Assembly (NCBI RefSeq): GCF_001975985.1
Contig: NZ_MTQF01000006.1
Coordinates: 438,005-502,004, forward strand
DNA length: 64,000 nt
Source of the DNA: [Flexibacter] sp. ATCC 35103
GTDB taxonomy: Bacteria > Bacteroidota > Bacteroidia > Flavobacteriales > Flavobacteriaceae
Direction of reading: 5' to 3'
Shown here: positions 26,434-35,491 of the stretch, piece by piece
Numbering within the stretch: the stretch's first letter is position 1
Layout: each line of letters starts with the position of its first letter
Translations under genes and position numbers: made by a program
The notes under the pieces: model-generated
Database searches by the model: none
What the model saw: only the letters and a program-made list of their open reading frames with translations
Told to the model about the DNA's origin: nothing

Positions 26434-27459
26434 TCAAGCTGTTATAGCTAAAGGATTCAAATTGAATTTATATTCTTTTGGGCTGCAGTTAAATTTTTGT
26501 TTAAATATTTTTGAGAAGTAACTTCTACTGGTAAAACCAATGCAATATACAATTTCTGAGATGTTCAGGTCTGAAGTTCTGATGAGAATTTCGGCTTTCA
26601 ACACTCTCATATGTGTGATATAATCGTTTACGGTTCTATTGTGTATCATCTTGAAACCTTCTTGTAGTTTGTTTGGCGACAAACCTGATTTTTTGCTTAA
26701 GGACTTGATCGTAAAAGCTTCTTCAGGATTGGCTTTTATAGCTTCAGAAAGTTCTTTTATTTCTTCCATTTCTCTTAAAGTCAAACAGTTTGCATCTTTT
26801 GAAAAAGAACATTGATCGTCTGTATGTTGTTGAATTTCCATTGCCAGAATAATTCTTAAAATTCCTTCTTTTAGAAGATTTCTAACGATTCCGGTTTGCG
26901 TAACAGCATTTAATTGTTCTATTTTTTCTGCAATTTTCAAATTGTATGAACCTACATAAAAGAAATCCTGAGCAGTATTATTTTCGAAAAAAGTTTCTTT
27001 TACTTTTTGGTTCAACGAATGCATTTGATCTTGTACAGAATTTTGGGTTCCAACAATAATCAAAGTGAATTTTGTTTTTGTATCCTTTTCAAAAAACAAA
27101 ACATTGTCCTGGTTTTCTTTTGAAGTGACAATCGCAGTCTGAAAAGTCTTAAAAGCTCTTTCTTCGCCAGTAAGACCAAAACTATGTGATAAATTACCTT
27201 TAGAACAATACGCAAAATATATGGGTGATGACTTAACATTTATAATATCCATTCGAACATCTACAGAAAAAGTCATGTCGAACTGTACATATGAAATATT
27301 ATCATTGAAAGAGGCACCAACGATTGATCCTTTTGCAAAACTATTGTTTGTTTCAAGCGTGTATTCGTCTAAATCAAAAGTTACTTTTCCTCCAAAGTTT
27401 TTGTTTAACTCTTCAAAAATATTTTGAGTTTTTTCTGTATTTATAGTAACTATTTTCAT
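26434..27459 (-). CDS. AraC family transcriptional regulator
   Basis: This 341-residue regulator has a C-terminal AraC/XylS double helix-turn-helix at about residues 240-335 (IKSLSKKSGLSPNKLQEGFKM and ISEIVYCIGFTSRSYFSKIFKQKFNCSP split across the two motifs). The N-terminal 220 residues form a sensing domain resembling PchR-type regulators. No obvious target gene adjoins it: the neighbours are repeats on one side and a divergent DNA glycosylase on the other. Confidence 0.9.
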   Translation of the reverse strand: MKIVTINTEKTQNIFEELNKNFGGKVTFDLDEYTLETNNSFAKGSIVGASFNDNISYVQFDMTFSVDVRMDIINVKSSPIYFAYCSKGNLSHSFGLTGEERAFKTFQTAIVTSKENQDNVLFFEKDTKTKFTLIIVGTQNSVQDQMHSLNQKVKETFFENNTAQDFFYVGSYNLKIAEKIEQLNAVTQTGIVRNLLKEGILRIILAMEIQQHTDDQCSFSKDANCLTLREMEEIKELSEAIKANPEEAFTIKSLSKKSGLSPNKLQEGFKMIHNRTVNDYITHMRVLKAEILIRTSDLNISEIVYCIGFTSRSYFSKIFKQKFNCSPKEYKFNLNPLAITA

Positions 27460-27676
27460 TTTGCAAGGATTTAAATTCTACTTAATTTCAGTATAGATTT
27501 ATAAAAAAACAAAGTCCGTTTTGTGGTAACGGATTTATAAAATCTACGGTTCAAAGTTCGCTCAATGCTGCAGGAAAAATGTTATATAATTTTTCAAAAT
27601 TGTTTTATAATTACTTCTGCATTATGATTTTAACATTTAAAATTATTACCTTCCTAGTAATACAAATTAATACATC

Positions 27677-28168
27677 ATGAAAAGTTTTTCTTTCTCACCT
27701 ATATCCAATAATGATGCTAACATTTTGATTTTGGGCACAATGCCGGGAACAAAGTCATTAGAACTAAATCAATATTATGGCCATAACCAGAATAATTTCT
27801 GGAAATTTATGTTTACTATATTAAAAGAGGATTTCTCTAAAGACTATGAAACCAAAAAGGCTTTATTGCAGAAAAACAAAATTGCAGTATGGGATGTTCT
27901 TCAATTTTGTGACAGGGTTGGCAGTTTAGACAGTGCTATAAAAAACGAAATAGCAAATGATTTTGAGACGTTTTTAAAACAACATCCCAATATTAAGACG
28001 ATATTATTTAACGGACAAAAAGCAGCGGCTTTTTTCAAGAAGTATGTTCATTTAAAGAATCCATATCGTCTTATAACCTTGCCATCTACAAGTCCGGCGA
28101 ACGCAAGTAAAAGTTATGAGTCAAAATTAGAAGAATGGAAGATTGTTGCTACTTTACTAAAAGATTGA
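27677..28168 (+). CDS. DNA-deoxyinosine (hypoxanthine/uracil-type) glycosylase
   Basis: This 163-residue member of the uracil-DNA glycosylase superfamily has the motif-1 region ILILGTMPGTKSLEL (residues 16-30), then YYGHNQNNFWKF and a C-terminal LPSTSPANAS motif. This set matches the family of DNA-deoxyinosine glycosylases that remove hypoxanthine, and sometimes uracil, from DNA. It acts in base-excision repair in the cytoplasm. It is monocistronic, with possible terminators downstream at 28242 and 28364. Confidence 0.87.
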   Translation: MKSFSFSPISNNDANILILGTMPGTKSLELNQYYGHNQNNFWKFMFTILKEDFSKDYETKKALLQKNKIAVWDVLQFCDRVGSLDSAIKNEIANDFETFLKQHPNIKTILFNGQKAAAFFKKYVHLKNPYRLITLPSTSPANASKSYESKLEEWKIVATLLKD

Positions 28169-28241
28169 AATTTTATAACATTTCAATTTTAAAATATAAC
28201 ATAAAATCTTACAATATATCTAATTTTACTAAACACAAAAT

Positions 28242-28283
28242 AAAGCCATGAAAAAGAATTATCATGCAATTGAGGCTTTTTTT
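28242..28283 (+). terminator. Possible weak terminator
   Basis: AAAGCC (28242-28247) pairs with GGCTTT and a T run (28274-28283) across a long loop. An ATG inside the loop opens a 14-codon frame (MKKNYHAIEAFFKI), which is probably chance. Confidence 0.35.
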
Positions 28284-28351
28284 AAAATATAGATATTACT
28301 AAGAAAACTTTAATAAGTTTAATTATAAAGAGAACATTGGTTATGTTAGTT

Positions 28352-28402
28352 TATTTTTGGAAAAAAAGCTATTCTATTTTTTTAGGGTAGCTTTTGTTTT
28401 TT
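28352..28402 (+). terminator. Promoter-like box followed at once by a terminator hairpin
   Basis: TATTTTTG (28352-28359) fits TAnnTTTG. Directly downstream, AAAAGCTA (28364-28371) pairs with TAGCTTTT (28388-28395), followed by GTTTTTT. It stands 25 nt before the DUF6526 start codon. It may simply end upstream transcription. Confidence 0.5.
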
Positions 28403-28427
28403 AATCCCCCTAAAAAAAACAAAAATT

Positions 28428-28862
28428 ATGAAAATTCAAACCTATTACAATCATATACGATTTTACAATCCGCATCATTTTGTTTACTATCCTATTTTAA
28501 CAATTTTCTTAGCCATAAGTATTTACTTTGCGTTTACAACAAGCGATACATTAATATGGTCGTTTATAAGCATTGCGTTTATATTCTTGTTTTGTCTGGC
28601 CTTTATGCTTCGTCAGCATTATGCGCTAATTCTTCAAAACCGAATTGTAAGACTGGAACTTCGCTACCGTTATTTTACTCTTACCGGAAAAAGATTTGAA
28701 GAGTTTGAATACAAATTAACCGACGATCAAATATTTGCTTTGCGTTTTGCACCAGACGATGAGCTTTTGCCGCTTATCGAAGATGCCCTAAAAAATAATC
28801 TTACAGGTGATGCCATCAAAAAAGCAATCGTACACTGGAGAGCCGATTATAACAGGGTTTAA
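28428..28862 (+). CDS. DUF6526 family protein
   Basis: This 144-residue protein begins QTYYNHIRFYNPHHFVYYP and has two membrane helices at about residues 20-40 and 46-64. A cytoplasmic C-terminal half follows with ILQNRIVRLELRYRYF and FALRFAPDDELLPLIEDAL. This matches the Bacteroidota family DUF6526 as I recall it. The function is unknown. It converges with the minus-strand gene that ends 10 nt away. Confidence 0.8.
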   Translation: MKIQTYYNHIRFYNPHHFVYYPILTIFLAISIYFAFTTSDTLIWSFISIAFIFLFCLAFMLRQHYALILQNRIVRLELRYRYFTLTGKRFEEFEYKLTDDQIFALRFAPDDELLPLIEDALKNNLTGDAIKKAIVHWRADYNRV

Positions 28863-28871
28863 ATTATGAAA

Positions 28872-30044
28872 TTAAGCAGTCTTTCGTTTAAAATTAAATA
28901 AGATATAGATTAAAAAACCAATCAGCCAGGCTCCTGTAACTACACCAAAAAAGATGGTTATAATTGAGGAATGAAGATAATTTGGCTCATAAAATAATCG
29001 TTCTAAAGTGGTCATTTTTTCCTCTAAAGCTTTCCTGTCAAAATTATTCCTGATTTCATTCAACAGTTCGTTGTTGTGATTTTTAAAATACTCAACATCT
29101 TTAACCAAATCTTTAGGAACGATATAGGTTTCGATCCTGTACTTTTTTAACATTGTATCGAGTTGCCTGAAATTAGATAATAACGAATCTTGCTTGTATT
29201 TATAAATGAGCTTATAGCGTTTTACCGCAGCATCATACTGTTGTTTTTCAATCGCAATATCATGTATAGGTTTATAGAGGGATTTGTTTTCGAGAAATAT
29301 ACAAATATCGCCATCATATCGTGGGTTAACTTCCTGACCTTTGTAGATAATTTCGGTACTGTCTTTTATAACATTCTTCTTAATGATTCGTTCTAAAAGT
29401 TCTTTTTTACCAAACCCAATATTATCTAATACAGAACTTGTTGCAGTAGAAACTTTATCTAAATCACTGGTTAAGATTTTCAAAGTATCAATGCTGTAAT
29501 AGGTACTCTCCGTAATATAATTTTGATCAGAAATTAAGGTGCTGTCTACAACCTCAATTACAGGATAAGGCTTGGGATATAAAATATTAAGGGGATTAAA
29601 TAATTTCTCTGAACTGTAAGAAGTATAATTATACAAAAACGGATTTAAAACGTTTAGTAAGGTTTTGTCTTTATTAAATTTTGCCTCGGATAATTCAGAT
29701 CTCATTTTTGCATTCAATCCAAAACTATAACTGACAAAAAATGAAAAACTTAAAAAAGAAACCAGCAATAGCAATACTCCAATTTTAAGCAAATTACCAA
29801 ACGAATAATTTTGTCTTGAATGATTTTTCAGTAAAAATATCAGAAAGAAAAGTAAAAATAATCCCGTAACAAAAAATTGCGAAATCGAAACATCATCATA
29901 AAACTTAAACCTGTAAAACTCAGTATATATGTCAATATTCCCAATTCCTTCAAACTTATAAAAGCCATATAAAAAATAGCCTAAATGAATCAATAATAGT
30001 ATTACAAAAGACTTTACCAGGTATTGTTTTAATTTTTTATCCAT
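28872..30044 (-). CDS. Multi-span membrane protein of unknown function
   Basis: This 390-residue protein has three predicted N-terminal membrane helices (about 9-29, 53-70 and 84-107). A polar domain of about 230 residues rich in Tyr, Lys and Asp follows, then a last helix near 362-385. The layout recalls LptF/LptG-like permeases, which however have three C-terminal helices, so I do not assign it there. The gene is monocistronic. Confidence 0.65.
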   Translation of the reverse strand: MDKKLKQYLVKSFVILLLIHLGYFLYGFYKFEGIGNIDIYTEFYRFKFYDDVSISQFFVTGLFLLFFLIFLLKNHSRQNYSFGNLLKIGVLLLLVSFLSFSFFVSYSFGLNAKMRSELSEAKFNKDKTLLNVLNPFLYNYTSYSSEKLFNPLNILYPKPYPVIEVVDSTLISDQNYITESTYYSIDTLKILTSDLDKVSTATSSVLDNIGFGKKELLERIIKKNVIKDSTEIIYKGQEVNPRYDGDICIFLENKSLYKPIHDIAIEKQQYDAAVKRYKLIYKYKQDSLLSNFRQLDTMLKKYRIETYIVPKDLVKDVEYFKNHNNELLNEIRNNFDRKALEEKMTTLERLFYEPNYLHSSIITIFFGVVTGAWLIGFLIYILFNFKRKTA

Positions 30045-30161
30045 GTTTTATTTTGAGAAATTACTCTCAAATATAGACAAAAATGACAAGATGGTGGCTG
30101 CTCATAAACTTGAAAACATTAAAATCTTTGCGCCTTTGTGCCTTTGTTCCTTCAAAAAAAA

Positions 30162-31580
30162 CTATTTCAATTCAAAACCTTCCTTGACGATTTCTTTCTC
30201 GACTTTATCAATAAGTTTATTTGTTTTACCGGTTAATCGTTCTTTTTTCCAATCCCCTTTGGCGTAAATTAGCATGGTAACAATAGCCGTGACAATGGTT
30301 GAAACAGGGAAAGCCCACCAAATACCAATTGGTCCAAGCGCTGTATTATGAGATAAAATATAAGCCAGCGGAAACTGTAAAACCCATTGAGAAACCAGCG
30401 TTAAAATCATAGGTAATGTTGTGTTTCCAACTGCTCTAAAAACACCTAATAAACACATTTGAAGCCCCAGAAATCCCCAGGAAAGACAAGTAATTCGTAA
30501 AAAAGTAGTTCCTCCTGCGATAACAGCGGGTTCATTTGGTACGAAAAAAGCAATTAAATGCGGCGCAAAAGCAAAAGCTATTAATCCTATTCCGGTTAAT
30601 AAACCAAAGCCTAGATACGCGCCTAATTTTGCTATTCTTCCGGCACGAAGCATGTTTCCGGCGCCAATATTTTGTCCTACCAAAGTTGCAATTGCCATCG
30701 AAAGTCCCAAAGCCGGGATCATGACAAGCTGAATCAAATTAGAACCTGCTCCATAAGAAGCCACAGTATTGGTTCCAAAATGTACAATCAAAAAAGTAAT
30801 CGCCGTTAAACCAACTGCACGCATCGATTGCTCGATAGAAGACGGGAAACCAATTTTAAACGCTTTTTTAATATGTTTAAAGTCCGGTTTAAAATCTTTT
30901 AGCTGTAAATGAATACCATGTTTTCCTCTAAATAAAATCGCAAACCCTATAATAATAGCCAAACTCTGAGTTGATAACGTTGCCAGAGCAGCTCCTTTTA
31001 CACCCATTGCGGGAATAAAATTCCATCCGAAAATAAACAACGGATCTAAGGCAAAATTCAAGATTACGGTTCCCAATACAATATAAACCGGTAAAGTAAC
31101 ACGACCAACACCTCGCATTACAGATTGAAAAATCATAAAACTAAAGCTAAAAACCAGTCCGATAAAAGCAATTTGCATAAAACCCAAAGCATCTTTATAA
31201 ACTTCAGGAGTTACTTTTAGAATTTGCAGGAAATATGGGCTTAGAAAATATCCAATGATTGATAAAACAATCGATGCCGAAATTACCATCAGCAACGTTT
31301 GTGCCGCCACATGATTGACCATTTCTTGTTGTCCTGCTCCAAAATATTGTGCTATAAGTATCGATCCGGCAATTGCCAGACCCGTTCCCAGGGCAATCGT
31401 CAGGAAAATAACCGGCGTACTTACAGATACTGCTGCGACAGCGTCTCCGCCTAAGCGCCCAACCCAAAAAGCATCTACCAATTGATAAGCGGCCTGCAGT
31501 AAATTGGCAATCATAATAGGAACTGCCAATTTTAATAATGAAGAAAGTATAGGACCTTCTAATAATTCGTTTTTGTTCAT
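30162..31580 (-). CDS. MATE family efflux transporter
   Basis: This 472-residue protein has twelve predicted membrane helices. The N-terminal signature is PIMIANLLQAAYQLVDAFWVGRLGG, and the mirrored second-half motif FPSSIEQSMRAVGLTAITF is typical of NorM/DinF-like exporters. It probably exports drugs or metabolites using Na+ or H+. A MarR gene on the same strand lies 131 bp upstream and is the likely regulator. Confidence 0.94.
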   Translation of the reverse strand: MNKNELLEGPILSSLLKLAVPIMIANLLQAAYQLVDAFWVGRLGGDAVAAVSVSTPVIFLTIALGTGLAIAGSILIAQYFGAGQQEMVNHVAAQTLLMVISASIVLSIIGYFLSPYFLQILKVTPEVYKDALGFMQIAFIGLVFSFSFMIFQSVMRGVGRVTLPVYIVLGTVILNFALDPLFIFGWNFIPAMGVKGAALATLSTQSLAIIIGFAILFRGKHGIHLQLKDFKPDFKHIKKAFKIGFPSSIEQSMRAVGLTAITFLIVHFGTNTVASYGAGSNLIQLVMIPALGLSMAIATLVGQNIGAGNMLRAGRIAKLGAYLGFGLLTGIGLIAFAFAPHLIAFFVPNEPAVIAGGTTFLRITCLSWGFLGLQMCLLGVFRAVGNTTLPMILTLVSQWVLQFPLAYILSHNTALGPIGIWWAFPVSTIVTAIVTMLIYAKGDWKKERLTGKTNKLIDKVEKEIVKEGFELK

Positions 31581-31711
31581 TTTGTAAATTTTTCTTTAGC
31601 CGCTAATTACACAAATTTCACTAACTCGTTTTCTGCTATATTCTTATAGTAAGTGAAGATTCGCGATAATTTATGCAATTTGTCGCAACTTTTTTATTCC
31701 TTTTTATTCCA

Positions 31712-32176
31712 TTAAAGCGTATCTAATTTATCTGCGTAACCTTTGATAGTTTCTAAAGCTTCTGCTCTTTCTTTGACTGAGAAAACAGACAAAACCTCAT
31801 CTTCTGCCCTATTCATTAAAATTCTTATATTTTTTGCTAATTCAATTCCTTGATCCGTAAGGCTTACGATATTCTTTCGTTTGTCGGTTTTATCTTTTTT
31901 AACCACAACCAAAGACTTTTTTTCTAAGGCATTTATACTTCTTAAAATAGATGATTTATCGCGCATCGTCATATCCGAAAGTTCTCTTTGAGATAGATTT
32001 TTACGTTGTAAAATCATAATCAAAGGAAGTTGTTCTAACTGCAAGCTTATGCCAGCTTCATTCATCAACGCATTTGTATGACGAAAAATAGCACGTTTAA
32101 TACGGTGAATCTGAAAGAAAAAACTCTCTGATATCTCCTGTTTATAAGTATTTAAATCTGCTTCTGTTTCTTTCAT
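31712..32176 (-). CDS. MarR family transcriptional regulator
   Basis: This 154-residue winged-helix regulator has its recognition region in LSQRELSDMTMRDKSSILRSINALEKKSLV (about residues 57-86) and the wing in DKTDKRKNIVSLT. It lies upstream of the MATE exporter on the same strand, the usual arrangement for a drug-sensing repressor and its pump. Confidence 0.92.
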   Translation of the reverse strand: MKETEADLNTYKQEISESFFFQIHRIKRAIFRHTNALMNEAGISLQLEQLPLIMILQRKNLSQRELSDMTMRDKSSILRSINALEKKSLVVVKKDKTDKRKNIVSLTDQGIELAKNIRILMNRAEDEVLSVFSVKERAEALETIKGYADKLDTL

Positions 32177-32347
32177 AGGACAAAATTACAAAAAAGAGTG
32201 ACATGTCAACTAATTTTAACAAAATTCATAATTTACTGATATTCAGACTTTTTATTCAAATAATAAAGCACAAAAAGAAAAATGAATGATTTTTTTCGTT
32301 AACTTTAAATGTTAAAAATTTATCAATAAAATCTAAAAATAAGTCTC

Positions 32348-33265
32348 ATGAAAAAATTATTTTATTTTTTGATAGTTTCCCTTTTCTACTCTACAATTCA
32401 TGCACAAATTACTGCTGAAGTACCTGTAGAAAAATCTTTACCTATTTTACAGACCAATTCATATACACCTGTTCAGGATTATGATGCAGGAGATTTGCCA
32501 TGGCACGGGCGACGTTTTAAAGTTAGTGCGGGTGTATTTTTTCCTACTAATAATACCGAAGTAGAAGTGGGAAGCAATAATGGTAATTTTGGTAATTTAA
32601 TTGACTTTGAAAATGATCTTGGCTTTAAAAAAAATACGGTTTCATTTGCAGGTGCATTTGAATGGCGAATTTCAAGAAGATCAAGACTTGGAGCAGAATA
32701 TTTTTATTTGAAAAGAACAGCAACTAAAACCCTTCAGAAAGAAATAGAATTTGGCGATCATACCTATCCGGTTAATGCAACGGTTTCTGCATTTCTGGAC
32801 AATCAAATTTATCGCATTACGTATGGTTATGCCTTTGTATCAAAACCTACTTATGAAATTGGGGCACTTATTGGTGCGCATGTTATGTTTGCAGATGTGG
32901 GTTTAAAACTTGAAGGAGCTACTGCACAAGCTGAATACAGAGACAATTTTGATTTTACCGCTCCATTACCCGATCTGGGGATTTGGTCAGAAATTGTATT
33001 AGCAAAAAATTGGGGACTTTATGTAAATGCAAATTATTTTGCCCTTAAAGTCAATGATATCGACGGACGCATTTTAAGTTATAATCTATCTGTATTATAC
33101 AATGTTTACGAAAATTTTAGTCTTACGGCGGGTTATACAGGATTAAATATCAGGGTTGATGTTGAAAAAGAAAGGCTAAATGGATTTTTTAAATGGGGAT
33201 ATAATGGTCCAACCATAACGGCAACTTATGCTTTTGGAAATCATGTTAAGCTTTATAAACATTAG
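32348..33265 (+). CDS. Outer membrane beta-barrel protein
   Basis: This 305-residue protein has a signal peptide ending at about residue 19 (STIHAQ). Alternating strands follow (FKVSAGVFFP, SRLGAEYFYLKRTA, ITYGYAFVSKPTYEIGALIG, LSLTAGYTGLNI) and end in an aromatic ATYAFG-type strand. This fits a small outer-membrane porin-like barrel. The ligand or cargo is unknown. It converges with the polysaccharide locus across a terminator. Confidence 0.78.
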   Translation: MKKLFYFLIVSLFYSTIHAQITAEVPVEKSLPILQTNSYTPVQDYDAGDLPWHGRRFKVSAGVFFPTNNTEVEVGSNNGNFGNLIDFENDLGFKKNTVSFAGAFEWRISRRSRLGAEYFYLKRTATKTLQKEIEFGDHTYPVNATVSAFLDNQIYRITYGYAFVSKPTYEIGALIGAHVMFADVGLKLEGATAQAEYRDNFDFTAPLPDLGIWSEIVLAKNWGLYVNANYFALKVNDIDGRILSYNLSVLYNVYENFSLTAGYTGLNIRVDVEKERLNGFFKWGYNGPTITATYAFGNHVKLYKH

Positions 33266-33376
33266 TTTTTTTAAGTTACTAAGGTTCTGAGTTGCTAAGT
33301 TTCTAAGTTGAAAAGCTTTTGGAGTAAACCTGAAACTTGAAACCTGAAACCTGAAACTTCTAACTTCAAAATAACA

Positions 33377-33405
33377 AACCCGATAACTTTTACAGCTATC
33401 GGGTT
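33377..33405. terminator. Bidirectional terminator
   Basis: AACCCGATA (33377-33385) pairs with TATCGGGTT (33397-33405) around an 11-nt loop, between convergent genes ending at 33265 and 33448. Confidence 0.75.
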
Positions 33406-33447
33406 CATTGCTCAAACTTAAACTTAACTCAAAATAAACCAACTAAC

Positions 33448-35466
33448 TTATTTTTGTATTGGAGTAAATTTTATAGCTGTTCCTCCTCCAGCTGCCAATT
33501 TAAGATCCAGAATTGTTTTACTATTTACTTTTTGTTTTGAAATTGTAACAGGATACGGATTTGTTTTATAATTTGCTCCTGCTCCGTCTGCATAAATTTC
33601 GGCTTCATATTCTTTTCCTTTATCTAAAAACGATAAATCTACTTTAAGATCTCTTGCAGAACTGTTTGTAATAGTTCCTAAATACCAGTTTTTTTCGTCC
33701 CAGTCTTTACGAACAATTGTCGTGTATTCTCCTATTTTTGACTCTAATACTTTAGTATCTGACCAATTGCAGGGCACATCTTTTATAAACTGAAATTCAG
33801 GTTTTCCTACATAATTTTCCGGTAAATCTGAAGCCATTTGCAACGGGCTGAAAATAATAACATACAAGGCCAATTGATTTGCCAAAGTCGTTTGCACTCT
33901 GGCTCCTGAAGGTGTTTTATAATCAAAATTAAAATTACCCGGTGTATAATCAAAAGGTCCGGAAAGCATTCTGGTAAAAGGTAAAGTTGTTAAATGTTCC
34001 GGAGTATTTCCTCCATCTATAGACCACGCGTTGTATTCTTGTCCTCTGCCACCTTCTTGTGTCATAAAGTTAGGGTATGTACGCTGCAATCCTGTTCCTT
34101 TTATAGGTTCGTGATTGTCGATCATGATATGATATTTGGCTGCCGTTTCCATCACTTTTCTGTAATGACGTGCGCCATATTGGCTATCGTGCCATTCTTT
34201 TTTATCTAAATATTTATTTACATAACCGGTTTTTACGGTATTTACGCCCATTTTCTGATACAATTTAAAAGCATCTTCTAACTGGCTTTCGTAATGTTTG
34301 GTTGCTCCGGCGGTTTCGTGGTGACCAATTAAACGGACATTTTTGATCGCTGCATATTTTGTAATTTCTTCGAGATTAAAATCCGGATATGCTTTTACAA
34401 AACTAAATGAAGATCCGTCTGCAGTCCAGTCTCCATCCCAGCCTTCGTTCCAGCCTTCGACCAGAACTCCGTCTAAATTATTTTGTGCAGCAAAATCAAT
34501 GTATTCTTTGGTATTTTTAGTCGTTGCACCATGTTTTGATCCTTGTCCCCAAGTATATTTTTCTAAATGCATTCCCCACCAAATTCCTATATATTTCGAT
34601 GGTGTAATCCAGGAAAGGTCTTCTATTTTTGATGGTTCATTTAGATTTAGCATAATTGTAGATGTTGCCACATCTCCGGGAGTTTTACCTACTACAATAG
34701 TTCTCCACGGTGTTTTAAACGGAGTTTCGGCATATACTTTTACACCATTTGCCCAAGGCACCAATTCGCTTTTGTATTGTTTGTTATTTGTTTTTAATAA
34801 CGTCATTGACGTAAAATCAGTTAAGTTGGCTTCATGAATCGCCACAAATAATTTTTCTTTGGTTTCTAAAGTTGCCGGTGTATTGATTGTATCAGTTTTA
34901 CTAACAGGCGTTTTGCGGTAGGTACTTTCGTAATAGCTGTTTTCGCGATGCACGGGAATCCACCAGACATCATTTTCTGATTTAAAAGTGAATTGTGTGA
35001 TTTCGTTTGATATTTCTACTTTACCTAAGTTAGGCTGTTTTGGAAATTCATATCTAAAACCAACACCATCATCAAAAACCCTGAAGATAATATCGACCAA
35101 ACGTTCTTCGTTTTTTGATTCTTTCAAATGAACAATTAGTTCGTTGTGGTGATCTCTTACCTTTTTAAATTCACCCCAGGGTTGTTCCCAGGTTTCATCT
35201 GCTGATTTTTCTTCGGTAGAAACCACTTCAAAACCATCGGTCATTTTTTGGATTCCCTTAAATTCAAATCCCAATAAAGAAGGTTCTATAACTGATTTTC
35301 CGTTTGATGTAAAACTATATTGAGGCTGACCGGAAGGCGTTAATTCAAAAACTAATTCGGTATTTTTTCCCGGAGAACTTATTTTGTATGTTTTTTTTGT
35401 ACTGCAGGCAAATAGTAAAATTGAAGCTAAAGCGATTAGACAGTATCTGTATTTTATGTTTTTCAT
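33448..35466 (-). CDS. Glycoside hydrolase family 97 lipoprotein, SusB-type alpha-glucosidase
   Basis: This 672-residue enzyme is a lipoprotein (signal ending LLFAC, Cys21). It has an N-terminal beta-sandwich, a catalytic barrel at about residues 285-560 and a C-terminal beta domain. Four Glu residues keep the exact spacing of SusB: Glu384 (in HHE), Glu453 (in NHE), Glu471 and Glu477 (in EGGRGQE). These correspond to SusB Glu439, Glu508, Glu526 and the acid Glu532. An inverting, calcium-dependent alpha-glucosidase is therefore predicted. It is the last gene of the polysaccharide locus. Confidence 0.92.
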   Translation of the reverse strand: MKNIKYRYCLIALASILLFACSTKKTYKISSPGKNTELVFELTPSGQPQYSFTSNGKSVIEPSLLGFEFKGIQKMTDGFEVVSTEEKSADETWEQPWGEFKKVRDHHNELIVHLKESKNEERLVDIIFRVFDDGVGFRYEFPKQPNLGKVEISNEITQFTFKSENDVWWIPVHRENSYYESTYRKTPVSKTDTINTPATLETKEKLFVAIHEANLTDFTSMTLLKTNNKQYKSELVPWANGVKVYAETPFKTPWRTIVVGKTPGDVATSTIMLNLNEPSKIEDLSWITPSKYIGIWWGMHLEKYTWGQGSKHGATTKNTKEYIDFAAQNNLDGVLVEGWNEGWDGDWTADGSSFSFVKAYPDFNLEEITKYAAIKNVRLIGHHETAGATKHYESQLEDAFKLYQKMGVNTVKTGYVNKYLDKKEWHDSQYGARHYRKVMETAAKYHIMIDNHEPIKGTGLQRTYPNFMTQEGGRGQEYNAWSIDGGNTPEHLTTLPFTRMLSGPFDYTPGNFNFDYKTPSGARVQTTLANQLALYVIIFSPLQMASDLPENYVGKPEFQFIKDVPCNWSDTKVLESKIGEYTTIVRKDWDEKNWYLGTITNSSARDLKVDLSFLDKGKEYEAEIYADGAGANYKTNPYPVTISKQKVNSKTILDLKLAAGGGTAIKFTPIQK

Positions 35467-35491
35467 TATTTAATTGTATTAATTACAACTC

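Noticed and set aside
28872..30044. Assignment of the 390-residue membrane protein as an LptF/LptG permease
   Set aside because: It has three N-terminal helices and a large polar domain, but only one C-terminal helix instead of three, and no motif I recognise from that family.
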